A stretch of DNA of 64,000 nucleotides from an uncultured Dialister sp. (GCA_934178345.1 CAKPQG010000008.1:29965-93964); one strand, 5' to 3'. Shown: positions 42,094 through 50,557, counted from the stretch's first letter. Notes: generated by a model not told the origin, from the sequence alone. Program-made: numbers and translations.

Positions 42094-42181
42094 TATAATA
42101 GAAATGCTATGCAGGCACCAAGAGAACGGACAATCGAACGAAACAGTCATGGGAGAGACGCTTGCAGCGTTCTCTTTTTTT
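42094..42181 (+). promoter_or_regulatory. promoter -10 box and leader terminator of the RNA helicase gene
   Basis: TATAAT at 42094-42099 (weak -35), then a leader with a terminator at 42154-42181: a stem AGAGACGCT / AGCGTTCTCT with one bulge, TGC loop and T7. It lies about 50 nt after the predicted start of transcription and about 140 nt before the helicase start codon. Confidence 0.7.
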
Positions 42182-42319
42182 ATGCCCGGCCAGACGCCGG
42201 AAGATGCGAAATGCATGAGGGAATGGATTTCCCCAGAGCCTGCTATATACATACATATAATATACAGTCAAAAGGGCGAAGGACGCCCGGCGTACCCATG
42301 AGCGCACACAGGAGGAACT

Positions 42320-43873
42320 ATGTACGACACATTCACAGAACTCGGCGTGAAGCCGGAAATTTTGAAAGCCGTAGAGGATATGGGCTTTGAAGAACCGACT
42401 CCCATCCAGAAAGCCGCTATCCCTACCGCACTCACCGGGAAGGACCTGATCGGGCAGGCGCAGACCGGTACCGGCAAGACGGCTGCTTTTGGCATTCCGA
42501 TCCTAGAGCGGATCGACATTTCCGAGAAGGGACCGCAGGCCGTCGTCCTCTCGCCGACCCGTGAGCTTGCCATCCAGTCTGCGGAAGAGATCAACCATCT
42601 TGCCCAGTACCTGCCGATCCATGCACTGCCGATCTACGGCGGACAGGATATCGAGCGCCAGTTCAAAGCGCTCAGAAAGCACCCGAATATCATCGTCGCG
42701 ACCCCGGGCCGTCTGATGGACCACATGAAGCGCGGCACCATCGATCTGTCTCATGTGCAGGTCCTCGTGCTCGACGAAGGCGATGAAATGGTAGATATGG
42801 GATTCATCGATGACATCCGTACCATTCTGGCCGGCATTCCGGAAGAACGCCAGACCATGTTCTTCTCCGCGACCATGCCTGCACCGATCCGCGAGCTCGC
42901 GGAAACCTTCCTGAAGGAACCGGAAATCGTGAAGATCAAAGCAGCGACTGTCACCATCGATCTCATCGAGCAGGAATACATCGAGCTGCCTGACCGTCAG
43001 AAATTCGATGCGCTCTGCCGTCTGCTCGACATGCAGGATCCGGAGCTCGCGATCGTCTTCGTCCGCACGAAGCGCCGCTGCGACGAAGTGACCGAAGCCC
43101 TGAAGAAGAGAGGCTACATGGCCGAAGGACTTCACGGAGACCTTTCGCAGCAGAAACGTGACACCGTAGTCCGTCAGTTCAAGGAAAGCACCATCGATAT
43201 CTTGGTAGCGACCGACGTCGCTGCCCGTGGTCTTGATATTTCCGGCGTCACCCACGTCTACAACTTCGACATGCCGCAGGATCCGGAGATCTACGTCCAC
43301 CGTGTAGGCCGTACCGGCCGCGCAGGACAGACGGGACTTGCGACGACCTTCGTCATTTCCAGAGAAATGGGTCAGCTTCGTGACATCGAGCGCGTCATCC
43401 GCCGCCGCATCAAGAGACGTGCGGTCCCGACTCTCTCTCAGGTCATCGAAGGAAATCAGAAGGCGGCCATCGAAAGTCTCTCGGATACCGCACAGGCAGG
43501 GGGACTGGAAGACTACAGAGAAAGTGCCGAAGATCTCCTGAATGATGTCGACTCCATCTCTCTCGTCGCTGCAGCGATCAAGCTCCTCACCAAGCAGCCG
43601 GACGTCACTCCGGTCAACATCACCGAAGAGCTCCCGAATTTCCGCAGAAGAAGAGGCAATGGCCCGCGCCGTCACTTCGATGGCGGAGACCGCCCGAGAA
43701 GACGCTTCCACGGGGAAGGCCGCGATGGGGCAGAAGGCCGTGATGGCCGCCGCTTCGACGGACGCCGCCGCCGTTTCGATAACAACAAAAACGGACGCCG
43801 TGATAACCGCGGGAAGGACAGCAAGGGCGCGCATGAATCGAATTTCAAGCCGTACTTCAGAGAAAGCAACTAA
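42320..43873 (+). CDS. DEAD-box RNA helicase with DEGD motif II
   Basis: ATP-dependent RNA helicase of the CshA/DeaD type, acting in ribosome assembly and mRNA decay. The 517-aa protein has the Q motif (FEEPTPIQKAAI), motif I AQTGTGKT (47-54), PTRELAIQ, TPGRLMDH, motif II DEGD (152-155) where nearly all relatives have DEAD, SATMP, the helicase C domain with RGLDISGVTHVYNFDMP and HRVGRTGR, and a basic Arg/Gly/Asp-rich tail (about 430-517). The tail is typical for RNA binding. The ATG follows AGGAGG. A leader terminator lies upstream and a terminator downstream, so it is monocistronic and perhaps attenuated. Confidence 0.94.
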   Translation: MYDTFTELGVKPEILKAVEDMGFEEPTPIQKAAIPTALTGKDLIGQAQTGTGKTAAFGIPILERIDISEKGPQAVVLSPTRELAIQSAEEINHLAQYLPIHALPIYGGQDIERQFKALRKHPNIIVATPGRLMDHMKRGTIDLSHVQVLVLDEGDEMVDMGFIDDIRTILAGIPEERQTMFFSATMPAPIRELAETFLKEPEIVKIKAATVTIDLIEQEYIELPDRQKFDALCRLLDMQDPELAIVFVRTKRRCDEVTEALKKRGYMAEGLHGDLSQQKRDTVVRQFKESTIDILVATDVAARGLDISGVTHVYNFDMPQDPEIYVHRVGRTGRAGQTGLATTFVISREMGQLRDIERVIRRRIKRRAVPTLSQVIEGNQKAAIESLSDTAQAGGLEDYRESAEDLLNDVDSISLVAAAIKLLTKQPDVTPVNITEELPNFRRRRGNGPRRHFDGGDRPRRRFHGEGRDGAEGRDGRRFDGRRRRFDNNKNGRRDNRGKDSKGAHESNFKPYFRESN

Positions 43874-43885
43874 AGCATAAATCAG

Positions 43886-43917
43886 AAAGCTCGAACTCTT
43901 TGGGGTGCGGGCTTTTT
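43886..43917 (+). terminator. terminator after the helicase gene
   Basis: Imperfect stem AAAGCTCG...CGGGCTTT continued by ACTC/GGGT (43886-43915), then TTTTTG. Confidence 0.7.
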
Positions 43918-44420
43918 GTCATGGGGAAATAGGTTCAGGGTTAGCCCCTCGGGCGTGGTGCCCTTTGATTACGTGCGAAAGAGGTTCAGCGGGGGAGCAG
44001 GTTCAGAGGGTAGGGCGGTGGTGGTGCGGCGCATAAAAATATGGAAGCGCCGTGGAGTTTTGAATATATGGTATTCACAAAAGATGGGAACCCTGTGAAC
44101 CTTTTGAACCTTCAGAACCTGTTTAACCTATGAGGCAACGTAAACAGGGAATAAGAATAGTCTGCTTTCAAACTTCAGGTTGGCGGGTTCAGGGGTTCGG
44201 AGGATGGTTCAACAGGTTCTATGGGTTCTGAAGGTTCAACGGGTTTCCCATCTTGTGTGAACAGCGTATTCTCATGCATCCAATTAAAAAATCCGCGGCG
44301 CTTTTTATTTTGCGCCGCACCATTCCCGTTGAACCTCTTGAACCCGCTGAACCTTTTGAACCCGTTGTCCTCGGCTCCTGAACCCATCAACCTGAACCCA
44401 TCAACCTTCATCTAAACTTT
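43918..44420. repeat. repeat mosaic before the T-box promoter
   Basis: Linker, GTTCAGC-type units and two GCGGCGC-type cores in opposite orientation (about 44025-44060 and 44290-44322), with CCTTTTGAA, CCTCTTGAA and CCGTTGAA units between. Here many units are 9 bp rather than 7. No gene seen. Confidence 0.75.
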
Positions 44421-44423
44421 CTA

Positions 44424-44451
44424 TTGACATTTCTTCTAAGAGTAGTAAAAT
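44424..44451 (+). promoter_or_regulatory. promoter of the T-box leader
   Basis: TTGACA (44424-44429), 16-bp spacer, TAAAAT (44446-44451). This is the best -35 box seen in the window. Confidence 0.8.
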
Positions 44452-44457
44452 CAGATA

Positions 44458-44826
44458 TACAATAAAAGAATGAAAGACAGAGAACGAGAGAAACAACGAC
44501 AGATGGCATAGAGAGCTGACGGATGGTGGAAGTCAGTGCAGAAGGCGCTGCAGCTCACTCGGGAGTCTCAGGGATGATAAGTCTCTGACGCCGCCGGCGT
44601 TACGGGCAGGAAAGGCAAAGAACAGGACAGGATCGATCATGAGGAAGTCCCAGAGAGCTGCTGGATGGTGAAAAGCAGTACCAGTCATGATGGATGATTA
44701 TCCCCTGTGAGCCCCTTTTTCGAACGGAGTAGGGAAAGGCGCAGGTCCGCGTTAGGGACGAATTGAGTATAATGTAGGGTGGTACCGCGCATGTCGCCCC
44801 TACTTCCGAAAGGAAGTAGGGGCGTT
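44458..44826 (+). ncRNA. T-box leader upstream of an aminotransferase gene
   Basis: About 370 nt. Contains the stem I apical elements GAGAGCTGACGGATGGTGG and GGAAGTCAG (about 44510-44538), further stems, and the T-box sequence AGGGTGGTACCGCG (44776-44789), whose TGGT would pair with the tRNA end of a tRNA with discriminator A. It ends in a terminator with a perfect 13-bp stem around GAAA (44795-44823) and T5. The specifier codon could not be assigned with confidence by eye, so the amino acid sensed is open. Confidence 0.92.
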
Positions 44827-44829
44827 TTT

Positions 44830-45080
44830 GTTTTTCCGAAAGAAACGCGGACTGCTGCATTGGAAAGCTGGGATGAGTAGCTAGTGACTAGTGACTGGTG
44901 ACTTGAATACCACTTTCGGGCATCGCCCCATATATTATTTGCGGCGAAGCCGCCACCGCACCCCTGAACCCTGAACCCTGAACCCTGAACCCTGAACCCT
45001 GAACCCTCTGACTCATTCTTTTATAGAACAACAGGCAATACAGAAGACACTGTCTTCTTATTTTGAAAGGAGAGATTGCT
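44830..45080. repeat. repeats between T-box terminator and aminotransferase
   Basis: CTAGTGA units (44878-44905), core tail CTTTCGGGCATCGCC, short GCGGCGAAGCCGCC core, and six CCCTGAA units (44962-45005). These have been inserted into the T-box leader transcript, between terminator and gene. Confidence 0.8.
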
Positions 45081-46289
45081 ATGGCAATTCGTTTTTCTGA
45101 TGTACTCGAACAGATGGGTCCTTCTGATCTTGGTCCCCTCCTGGCTCTGACCGCGCAGCCGGATATCATTTCTTTTGCAGGCGGTCTGCCGGCTCCGAAG
45201 ACCTTCCCGCTGAAGGAACTCACCGAAGTCGCTATCAAAGTCCGTGAAGAAGATGGCGCCGGCGCTATGCAGTACGGCCCGTCCCTCGGTTTCCTCGGCC
45301 TGCGTGAAGCCATCGCTGACCGCATGAACAAAATGTACATGCCGATGGGGATGGAAAAAGTCGAAGCGAAGAACATCATGGTCGTCACCGGCTCCCAGCA
45401 GGGCCTCGACATCACCGGCCGTGTCTTCCTGAACAAAGGCGACGTCGTTCTCTGCGAAAGCCCGACCTACCTCGGCGCTATCGGCGCCTTTGATTTCGAA
45501 CAGCCAAGATACATCGAAGTCCCGACCGATGATGACGGCATCATTCCGGAAGAACTGGAAAAATATCTGGAATCCACCCCGAACGTCAAATTCATCTACG
45601 TCATCCCGAACTACCAGAACCCGACCGGCCGCTGCATGTCCCTCGAACGCCGCAAGAAATTCATGGAAATCGTCACCAAATTTGAAGTCCCGGTCTTCGA
45701 AGATAACCCCTACGGCGATCTGCGTTTCGAAGGCGAAGAAATCGCTCCGCTCATCACCATGGATCCGAAACACCTCGTCATGTACTCCGGCACCTTCTCC
45801 AAGACACTGGCTCCTGGCATGAGACTGGCATGGATGGTCTGCAATGATGAAATCCTCGCGAAGATGGATCTCGTCAAAGGCTCCACCGACCTGGCTACTC
45901 CATCCGTCACCCAGCGTGAAGTCGCTATGTACATGAAGAACTATGACTTCGAAGGCCACGTCCAGGATAACTGCAAGCTGTATGGACATCACCGTGACGT
46001 CATGTGCAATGCCATCAAAGAATACTTCCCGAAGGATGTCAAATGCACCTATCCGCATGGCGGCCTCTTCCTGTGGGTCGAACTGCCGGAAGGCTGCAAC
46101 TCCCGCGACCTCTTCAAGTACGCACTGGAAAGAAAAGTCGCTTACGTACCGGGCGATGCTTTCTTCCCGGAATCCGGCAAGAAGAACTTCTTCCGTCTGA
46201 ACTTCTCCTACAATGACGACGATGTCACCGTAGAAGGCGTAAAGAGACTCGCTGATGCGCTCAAAGCGTACCTTGCTGACAAGAAATAA
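45081..46289 (+). CDS. PLP-dependent aminotransferase (LysN/MocR-like fold I group)
   Basis: Amino-acid aminotransferase of the group that includes 2-aminoadipate and branched/aromatic aminotransferases. The 402-aa protein has DIISFAGGLPAPKTFP, QYGPSLGFLGLREAIADRM, VVTGSQQGLDITGRVF, IPNYQNPTGRCMS and PLP lysine K241 in SGTFSKTLAPGMRLAW. The start at 45081 follows AAAGGAGAG; an in-frame TTG at 45063 is rejected. The T-box leader shows that uncharged tRNA induces it, so it works in synthesis or recovery of the matching amino acid. Which one depends on the T-box specifier. A terminator follows. Confidence 0.92.
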   Translation: MAIRFSDVLEQMGPSDLGPLLALTAQPDIISFAGGLPAPKTFPLKELTEVAIKVREEDGAGAMQYGPSLGFLGLREAIADRMNKMYMPMGMEKVEAKNIMVVTGSQQGLDITGRVFLNKGDVVLCESPTYLGAIGAFDFEQPRYIEVPTDDDGIIPEELEKYLESTPNVKFIYVIPNYQNPTGRCMSLERRKKFMEIVTKFEVPVFEDNPYGDLRFEGEEIAPLITMDPKHLVMYSGTFSKTLAPGMRLAWMVCNDEILAKMDLVKGSTDLATPSVTQREVAMYMKNYDFEGHVQDNCKLYGHHRDVMCNAIKEYFPKDVKCTYPHGGLFLWVELPEGCNSRDLFKYALERKVAYVPGDAFFPESGKKNFFRLNFSYNDDDVTVEGVKRLADALKAYLADKK

Positions 46290-46308
46290 TTAGAGGAATG
46301 CTGATCTG

Positions 46309-46335
46309 AAAACCGCTCCGAAAGGAGCGGTTTTT
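46309..46335 (+). terminator. terminator after the T-box-controlled aminotransferase
   Basis: Perfect 9-bp stem AACCGCTCC/GGAGCGGTT with GAAA loop (46311-46332), then T run. Confidence 0.92.
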
Positions 46336-46826
46336 GTGTGGGAGAGAAAGCGGGGTGAGCGGGTTCAATGGGGGCTTTGCTATTGGAATGAAAACCTTTC
46401 GTCGCAGCCCTGTTGTAGAAATTTTGCTCATGCCCTATACTTACTATGTTGATGACTGGGGACTAAGGGAAACATCTCATCTGAACAGGCGCTTAAGGAA
46501 ACGCTGATTAAATCGCAGAGTCAGATCCTACAAGAATTTTTATACATAGCTTCGTCATAGCCTTCCTTAAATAGCTTGCTATTCGCGTCAGGTTATTCCT
46601 CGCTATGCATAAAAATTCAAGAGTAAAATCTGACAACGATTTAATCAGTGTTTCCTTAGAGAAGGGCCGCGCCAAAGGCGCAGGATGGCTCCCCGTGGCG
46701 GTAAGAAATCCATCTCTCTATGACTTGTTTCGTATCGTCATTCCGACTTACGGCGCTTCTATGTGATGATGCGCCGCACTACCCCCATTGAACCCATAGA
46801 ACCTATTGAACCTTTCAGGAGGCACT
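46336..46826. other. intergenic region with MITE-like element
   Basis: Apart from the 165-bp element at 46494-46658 it holds a GCGCCAAAGGCGC palindrome (about 46668-46682), a half CGGCGCTTC...GCGCCGC core (46753-46778) and CCCATTGAA/CCTATTGAA nonamers that run up to the next ribosome binding site. Confidence 0.7.
46494..46658. mobile_element. 165-bp MITE-like element, copy 1
   Basis: 22-bp terminal inverted repeats match at 21 positions (46494-46515 with 46637-46658, ends TAAGGAAAC). An inner palindrome TGCATAG/CTATGCA and AT-rich arms complete the element. No coding capacity. A second copy lies at 63385-63547 and a remnant at 30746-30809. Confidence 0.85.
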
Positions 46827-47513
46827 ATGCCATTTACTTTGACCTGCCACGTGTGTGGACAGAAGCTCACCCTTTTCGATCTGGATGTGAAGAAAAGGAA
46901 GGGGACGATCCGATGCAATCACTGCGGGGCCAAAATCAATTATGATCTGGACCAGAGAAAGATCCAGCAGTCCGGCTTCTGGGCGGAGCGGGAGCCCGCT
47001 TTCGACCCGCGGGCGAAGAACCGTCTCATGCAGCAGATCGAGCGCGAAGAAAAGAGACGGGGAAAAGCGGTGGAGGCGGAGAGCGCAAGTGCGAAAGCGC
47101 CGCAGCATACGTTTGCCGAGAGCCCCTTTGCAGCGAAGGCAGGCTTTGCGAAGTTTGATCTGAAGACCGGAGAAATCGTGGGAGATGGCGCTACGGCGAA
47201 GACAGCGCCAGCTGCGCCGCCAAAGTCACGCGGAGGCGAGAAAGAGATTTCTTTCAAGGCTGTCGACAAGAGCCATCAGAAGCGCACCATCCGCGCTGTG
47301 GAGAGCAGAGTGACATCTGCGCATGCGTCCGAGCCTAAGAGTGAGAAGACCTTCACCGCGCCGCCTCGCGTCGTGACGAGGACCGCGCATCGGAATATGA
47401 CCCTTGTCCGGCAGGTGCAGAAAGCGCAGGCCGTCAAGCAGCCCGTGAAGCTATCCCGCGTCCAGTCCTTCTGGCAGAAGGTAAAGAGCTTCTTCGCGTT
47501 TGGGAAGAAGTGA
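46827..47513 (+). CDS. N-terminal zinc-ribbon protein of unknown function
   Basis: Unknown 228-aa protein. It opens with a zinc ribbon of the MJ0042 type: Cys at 7, 10, 30 and 33 (CHVCG and CNHCG). A long low-complexity Ala/Lys/Pro region (about 75-190) and a basic tail with FWQKVKSFFAFGKK follow. The start at 46827 follows AGGAGG; an in-frame TTG at 46806 is rejected. No membrane segment is seen. Together with the protein at 31443-32282 it is the second protein here that joins a zinc ribbon to a Lys/Ala-rich stretch. Function not assigned. Confidence 0.8.
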   Translation: MPFTLTCHVCGQKLTLFDLDVKKRKGTIRCNHCGAKINYDLDQRKIQQSGFWAEREPAFDPRAKNRLMQQIEREEKRRGKAVEAESASAKAPQHTFAESPFAAKAGFAKFDLKTGEIVGDGATAKTAPAAPPKSRGGEKEISFKAVDKSHQKRTIRAVESRVTSAHASEPKSEKTFTAPPRVVTRTAHRNMTLVRQVQKAQAVKQPVKLSRVQSFWQKVKSFFAFGKK

Positions 47514-47780
47514 CTAGCGGCTGGTGACTAGCGGCTGGTGACTAGTGACTAGGGATTAGTAGCTAGGGATTAGGAGTCTCAAGTGACTGGTGACTAAGAG
47601 ACTAGGAGACATCAGACTCCCGTATCGTCATTTCGAGCGCAAGCGAGAAATCTTTGTTATTCGCGGCTTAGCGGTCGATGTTTGAAACTCCCAAACGGGA
47701 AACCTGCTACCCACTCACTTTCGGGCATCGCCTATATATATTTGCGGCGAAGCCGCCACCACAACCCTGAACCCTGAACC
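47514..47780. repeat. heptamer and half-palindrome block
   Basis: CTAGCGG/CTGGTGA units, GACTAGGA octamers, a half CGTCATTTCGAGCGCAAGCG element (about 47623-47655), a GCGGCGAAGCCGCC core and CCCTGAA units that lead into the next promoter. Confidence 0.8.
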
Positions 47781-47788
47781 CTGAACCC

Positions 47789-47817
47789 TTAAACCATCCC
47801 ACTGATTGTGCTATAAT
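47789..47817 (+). promoter_or_regulatory. promoter of the thioesterase-murI pair
   Basis: TTAAAC (47789-47794), 17-bp spacer, TATAAT (47812-47817). The -35 box is part of a CCCTTAAACC repeat unit. A 7-bp inverted repeat CTCCATT/AATGGAG (47820-47837) overlaps the predicted start of transcription and the ribosome binding site. Confidence 0.7.
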
Positions 47818-47846
47818 ATCTCCATTGACTAATGGAGGATACCGCT

Positions 47847-48269
47847 ATGTTTACCTATAAAAGAAGAGTGACATTTTACGAGACTGACGGCATGAAAGTG
47901 GTGCATCATGCGAACTACCTCAAGTATTTTGAGGAGGCGCGGGTGGAGTATCTGCGTGCGGGCGGTCTTGACCTGAATGAGCTGATGGAGGAAGGGATCG
48001 TATTTCCGATCGTCGAAGTCAGTGTGAAGTACCTGAAGTCAGCGTGCTACGATGACACGCTCCTCATCAGGACCTACCTTCGCCGCGTCGACCGCGTGCG
48101 GCTGGACTTTGATTATGAAGTCGTGCGCGAATCCACGGGCGAGCTTCTGACGACGGGGCATACGGTCAATACATACACAAATATGAAGACGGGCCGCATC
48201 GCGCGTCTTCCGAAGGAAAAAATCGAAGGCCTTGTCAAACTCTCGGAAGGAGACAGGATAAATGGATAA
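47847..48269 (+). CDS. YbgC/FcbC-type acyl-CoA thioesterase
   Basis: Hotdog-fold acyl-CoA thioesterase of the 4-hydroxybenzoyl-CoA thioesterase group. The 140-aa protein has YETDGMKVVHHANYLKYFEE near residues 11-30 and FPIVEVSVKYLKSACYDDTL. Relatives normally have a catalytic Asp and GVVYHANY; here it reads DGMKVVHHANY, with the Asp and HANY kept. The start at 47847 follows GGAGGA. It overlaps murI by eight bases, so the two are coupled, though their functions are not obviously linked. Confidence 0.9.
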   Translation: MFTYKRRVTFYETDGMKVVHHANYLKYFEEARVEYLRAGGLDLNELMEEGIVFPIVEVSVKYLKSACYDDTLLIRTYLRRVDRVRLDFDYEVVRESTGELLTTGHTVNTYTNMKTGRIARLPKEKIEGLVKLSEGDRING

Positions 48270-49032
48270 CAGACCGATCGGTATCATGGACTCGGGCATC
48301 GGGGGCCTTACCGTAGCCCGCGTGCTGCATGAGAAGTACCCGAAAGAAGGCATCGTATTTCTCGGAGATACGAAGAGAAATCCCTACGGGGAACGCAGCA
48401 GGGATGACATTGTGCGCTTCTCCTTTGCCATCAAGGATTTCCTGAAGAAGCATCAGGTGAAGATGATCCTGATCGCGTGCAATACGATCTCCTTCAATGT
48501 GCCGCCTGCTTTTTTTGAAGGGGATATCCCCGTCATCAAGATGAGTATGGAGGTGGAGGTGCCGGAGGACGCGAAGCGCTTCGCTGTTTTTGCGACGCCT
48601 GCGACGATCGCGACGCATGCACACAAAGTATATTTTGAGAAAAAATACCCGCATCTGGACTTCGTGGAGGTTCCCTGCGACGGACTGGCTTCCGCGATCG
48701 AAAGAAATGCGGACGAAAATACCCTTTCTGCCCTTGTCAAACAGGCGGCAGAGGAGTATCATGCATTAGATGCAGACACTGCGATCTGGTCCTGCACCCA
48801 TTATCCGCTGATCGCTGATGTATTCAGGAAGGTGCTGCCGAAGGTACGCTTCCTTGACCCTGCACTTCCGACGGTGGAAACAGGGATGGACATTCTCTGC
48901 GTCCATGACGCGTTGGCGGATGCGCCGCAGGAGAAGGTCTTCTATTTCACCGAAGGCCTTGAAAATTCCGCGCCGCTTGTGAAGAAAATCTTCGGCGACG
49001 TGAAGGTGGAAAAGGGAAGTTTGGAATTATAA
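48262..49032 (+). CDS. murI: glutamate racemase
   Basis: Makes D-glutamate for peptidoglycan. The 256-aa protein has IGIMDSGIGGLTVARVL (D10), catalytic Cys C73 in IACNTIS and C178 in CTHYPLIAD, the expected cysteine pair. It follows the YbgC-like gene with an eight-base overlap. Confidence 0.95.
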   Translation: MDNRPIGIMDSGIGGLTVARVLHEKYPKEGIVFLGDTKRNPYGERSRDDIVRFSFAIKDFLKKHQVKMILIACNTISFNVPPAFFEGDIPVIKMSMEVEVPEDAKRFAVFATPATIATHAHKVYFEKKYPHLDFVEVPCDGLASAIERNADENTLSALVKQAAEEYHALDADTAIWSCTHYPLIADVFRKVLPKVRFLDPALPTVETGMDILCVHDALADAPQEKVFYFTEGLENSAPLVKKIFGDVKVEKGSLEL

Positions 49033-49354
49033 AGGGTTCAAGGTTCAGGGGTAGCCTCTGGGGCGTGCTGCCCCTTGATTAGGGATGAAAGCCTCACTTG
49101 AATGAGAAATTAGAAATGAGAAATGCGAAATGGTGGTGCGGCGCATAAAAATATAGAAGCGCCGCGGAGGTTTGAGACTAGCGGTTTTCTCGTATCGCAA
49201 ACCTAATCCCTAGCCACTAATTCCTAGTCACTTGAATACTATTTTCGGGCATCGCTTCATATATACTCGCGGCGAAGCCGCCACCACAACCCTGAACCCC
49301 GAACCCTGAACCCCGAACCCGACCACTGATTTATCATTTAGGAGTGTGACAATC
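49033..49354. repeat. composite repeat after murI
   Basis: GTTCAGG, linker, GAAAT heptamers, core (49137-49165), short GCGGCGAAGCCGCC core and alternating CCCTGAA/CCCCGAA units to about 49320. No promoter recognised for the following gene. Confidence 0.8.
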
Positions 49355-49906
49355 ATGTTACTGATCACGAAAATTCTGGCAGTCATCATCTTCCTGATCT
49401 GCCTGGGATTCATTGCCTACTGGGCCATCGCCATCGTCAAAGGCGACTGTGTGCTGAAGGTGATGAAGTCTAAGAGGACGCCTTTCCATGTGGAGTCCAT
49501 GGATATGAAGAGCGTGACGCTCTCCTGCACGCTGCCGATCAAGAATGTCGGCAAGCAGCTCGGCACCATCATGGACGCCTTTGTCCGTGTGTACCTGCCC
49601 TTTGAGCAGTACGATGAAGCTGTCGTCACGGCGCACCTGACCGATTTCGACACGCCGCGTCCCGATGACTACTGGCAGGCCTTCATCCTCGAGCCGGGCA
49701 AGACGAAGAAATTCCTCATCACGCTGGAAATCAAGGGCAAGGGCGACAGCATTCTTCATGATCTGGAAACCTTCCCGGAGATGGGGATGGACGTCATTTA
49801 TCAGGTGGTTGCAAGAAGCGACTACTACTATGCGAAGTCCCGCATCGTTCTTTCGAAGGAAGAACTCAGAAATGCGCTCTATGAATACAAAACGGAGGTG
49901 AGATAA
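49355..49906 (+). CDS. conserved hypothetical protein with one N-terminal membrane span
   Basis: Unknown 183-aa protein. Residues about 3-27 form a membrane span (ITKILAVIIFLICLGFIAYW), and the rest is a soluble beta-rich domain with TLPIKNVGKQLGTIMDAFVRV and FILEPGKTKKFLITLEIKGK. The layout suggests an immunoglobulin-like or DUF-type domain outside the membrane. The start at 49355 follows AGGAG; a GTG three codons upstream is less likely. The next gene begins immediately after its stop, so they are cotranscribed. Confidence 0.8.
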   Translation: MLLITKILAVIIFLICLGFIAYWAIAIVKGDCVLKVMKSKRTPFHVESMDMKSVTLSCTLPIKNVGKQLGTIMDAFVRVYLPFEQYDEAVVTAHLTDFDTPRPDDYWQAFILEPGKTKKFLITLEIKGKGDSILHDLETFPEMGMDVIYQVVARSDYYYAKSRIVLSKEELRNALYEYKTEVR

Positions 49907-50554
49907 ATGGCAGAACTCGAACTCATACCGATCCACACCCGCATCCTCACCCATCACGATAACATCGTCGATGCCATTCTGGAATACGCCGGCGACAAGA
50001 TCACCGACCATGATATCGTCTGCAGTGCAGAGTCCGTCGTCGCCATCACACAGAACCGCTACGTCCGTCCGGAAGAGCTGAATGTCTGCTGGCAGGCCCG
50101 TCTCATGAACCGCTTCGTACCGGCCGCGGGCTCCATGGCGAGCATCTACGGCATGCAGGCCGCCATGGATGAAGAAGGGAAATGGAATATGCTCTTCTCC
50201 TTCGTCCTCGGCGCTGTCGCAAAGATTTTCGGCAAGAACGGCGTATTCTACGCTCGCTGCCGTCAGGCATCTCTGATCGATGATGTCACCGGTACCATGC
50301 CGCCTTTCGACAAATGCCTCGTCTATGGTCCGGCGGATACCGACAATGTCTGTGAGAAGATCAAGAAAGCGACCGGCGCTTACGGCGCGGTCATCGCAGA
50401 TGTCAATGACCTGAAACGCGCGGCCGTCCTCGGAAAGAGCCAGGGGCTTGACCCGAAGCAGATCGCCAAGATCCTGATCGATAATCCTTTCGGCAATGAC
50501 AATCAGAAAACACCGATCGTCATCATCAAGAACTTTACCGATATGATGAAGTGA
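49907..50554 (+). CDS. CofE-like (F420-0:gamma-glutamyl ligase family) protein
   Basis: The 215-aa protein resembles the CofE family, which adds gamma-linked glutamate to coenzyme F420. Recognisable pieces are IPIHTRILTHHDNIVDAILEY, HDIVCSAESVVAITQNRYV and AYGAVIADVNDLKRAAVLGKS. CofE family members are about 250 aa, so this is a shorter form. Negativicutes are not known to make F420, and no other F420 gene is here, so the acceptor is probably a different molecule. It is fused in an operon to the unknown membrane protein, and an unusual double hairpin follows. Confidence 0.75.
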   Translation: MAELELIPIHTRILTHHDNIVDAILEYAGDKITDHDIVCSAESVVAITQNRYVRPEELNVCWQARLMNRFVPAAGSMASIYGMQAAMDEEGKWNMLFSFVLGAVAKIFGKNGVFYARCRQASLIDDVTGTMPPFDKCLVYGPADTDNVCEKIKKATGAYGAVIADVNDLKRAAVLGKSQGLDPKQIAKILIDNPFGNDNQKTPIVIIKNFTDMMK

Positions 50555-50557
50555 GAA

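Noticed and set aside
42104..42390. Leader peptide or small proteins before the helicase gene
   Set aside because: The frames overlap the leader terminator and the helicase start and have no convincing ribosome binding site; they are better explained as leader RNA.
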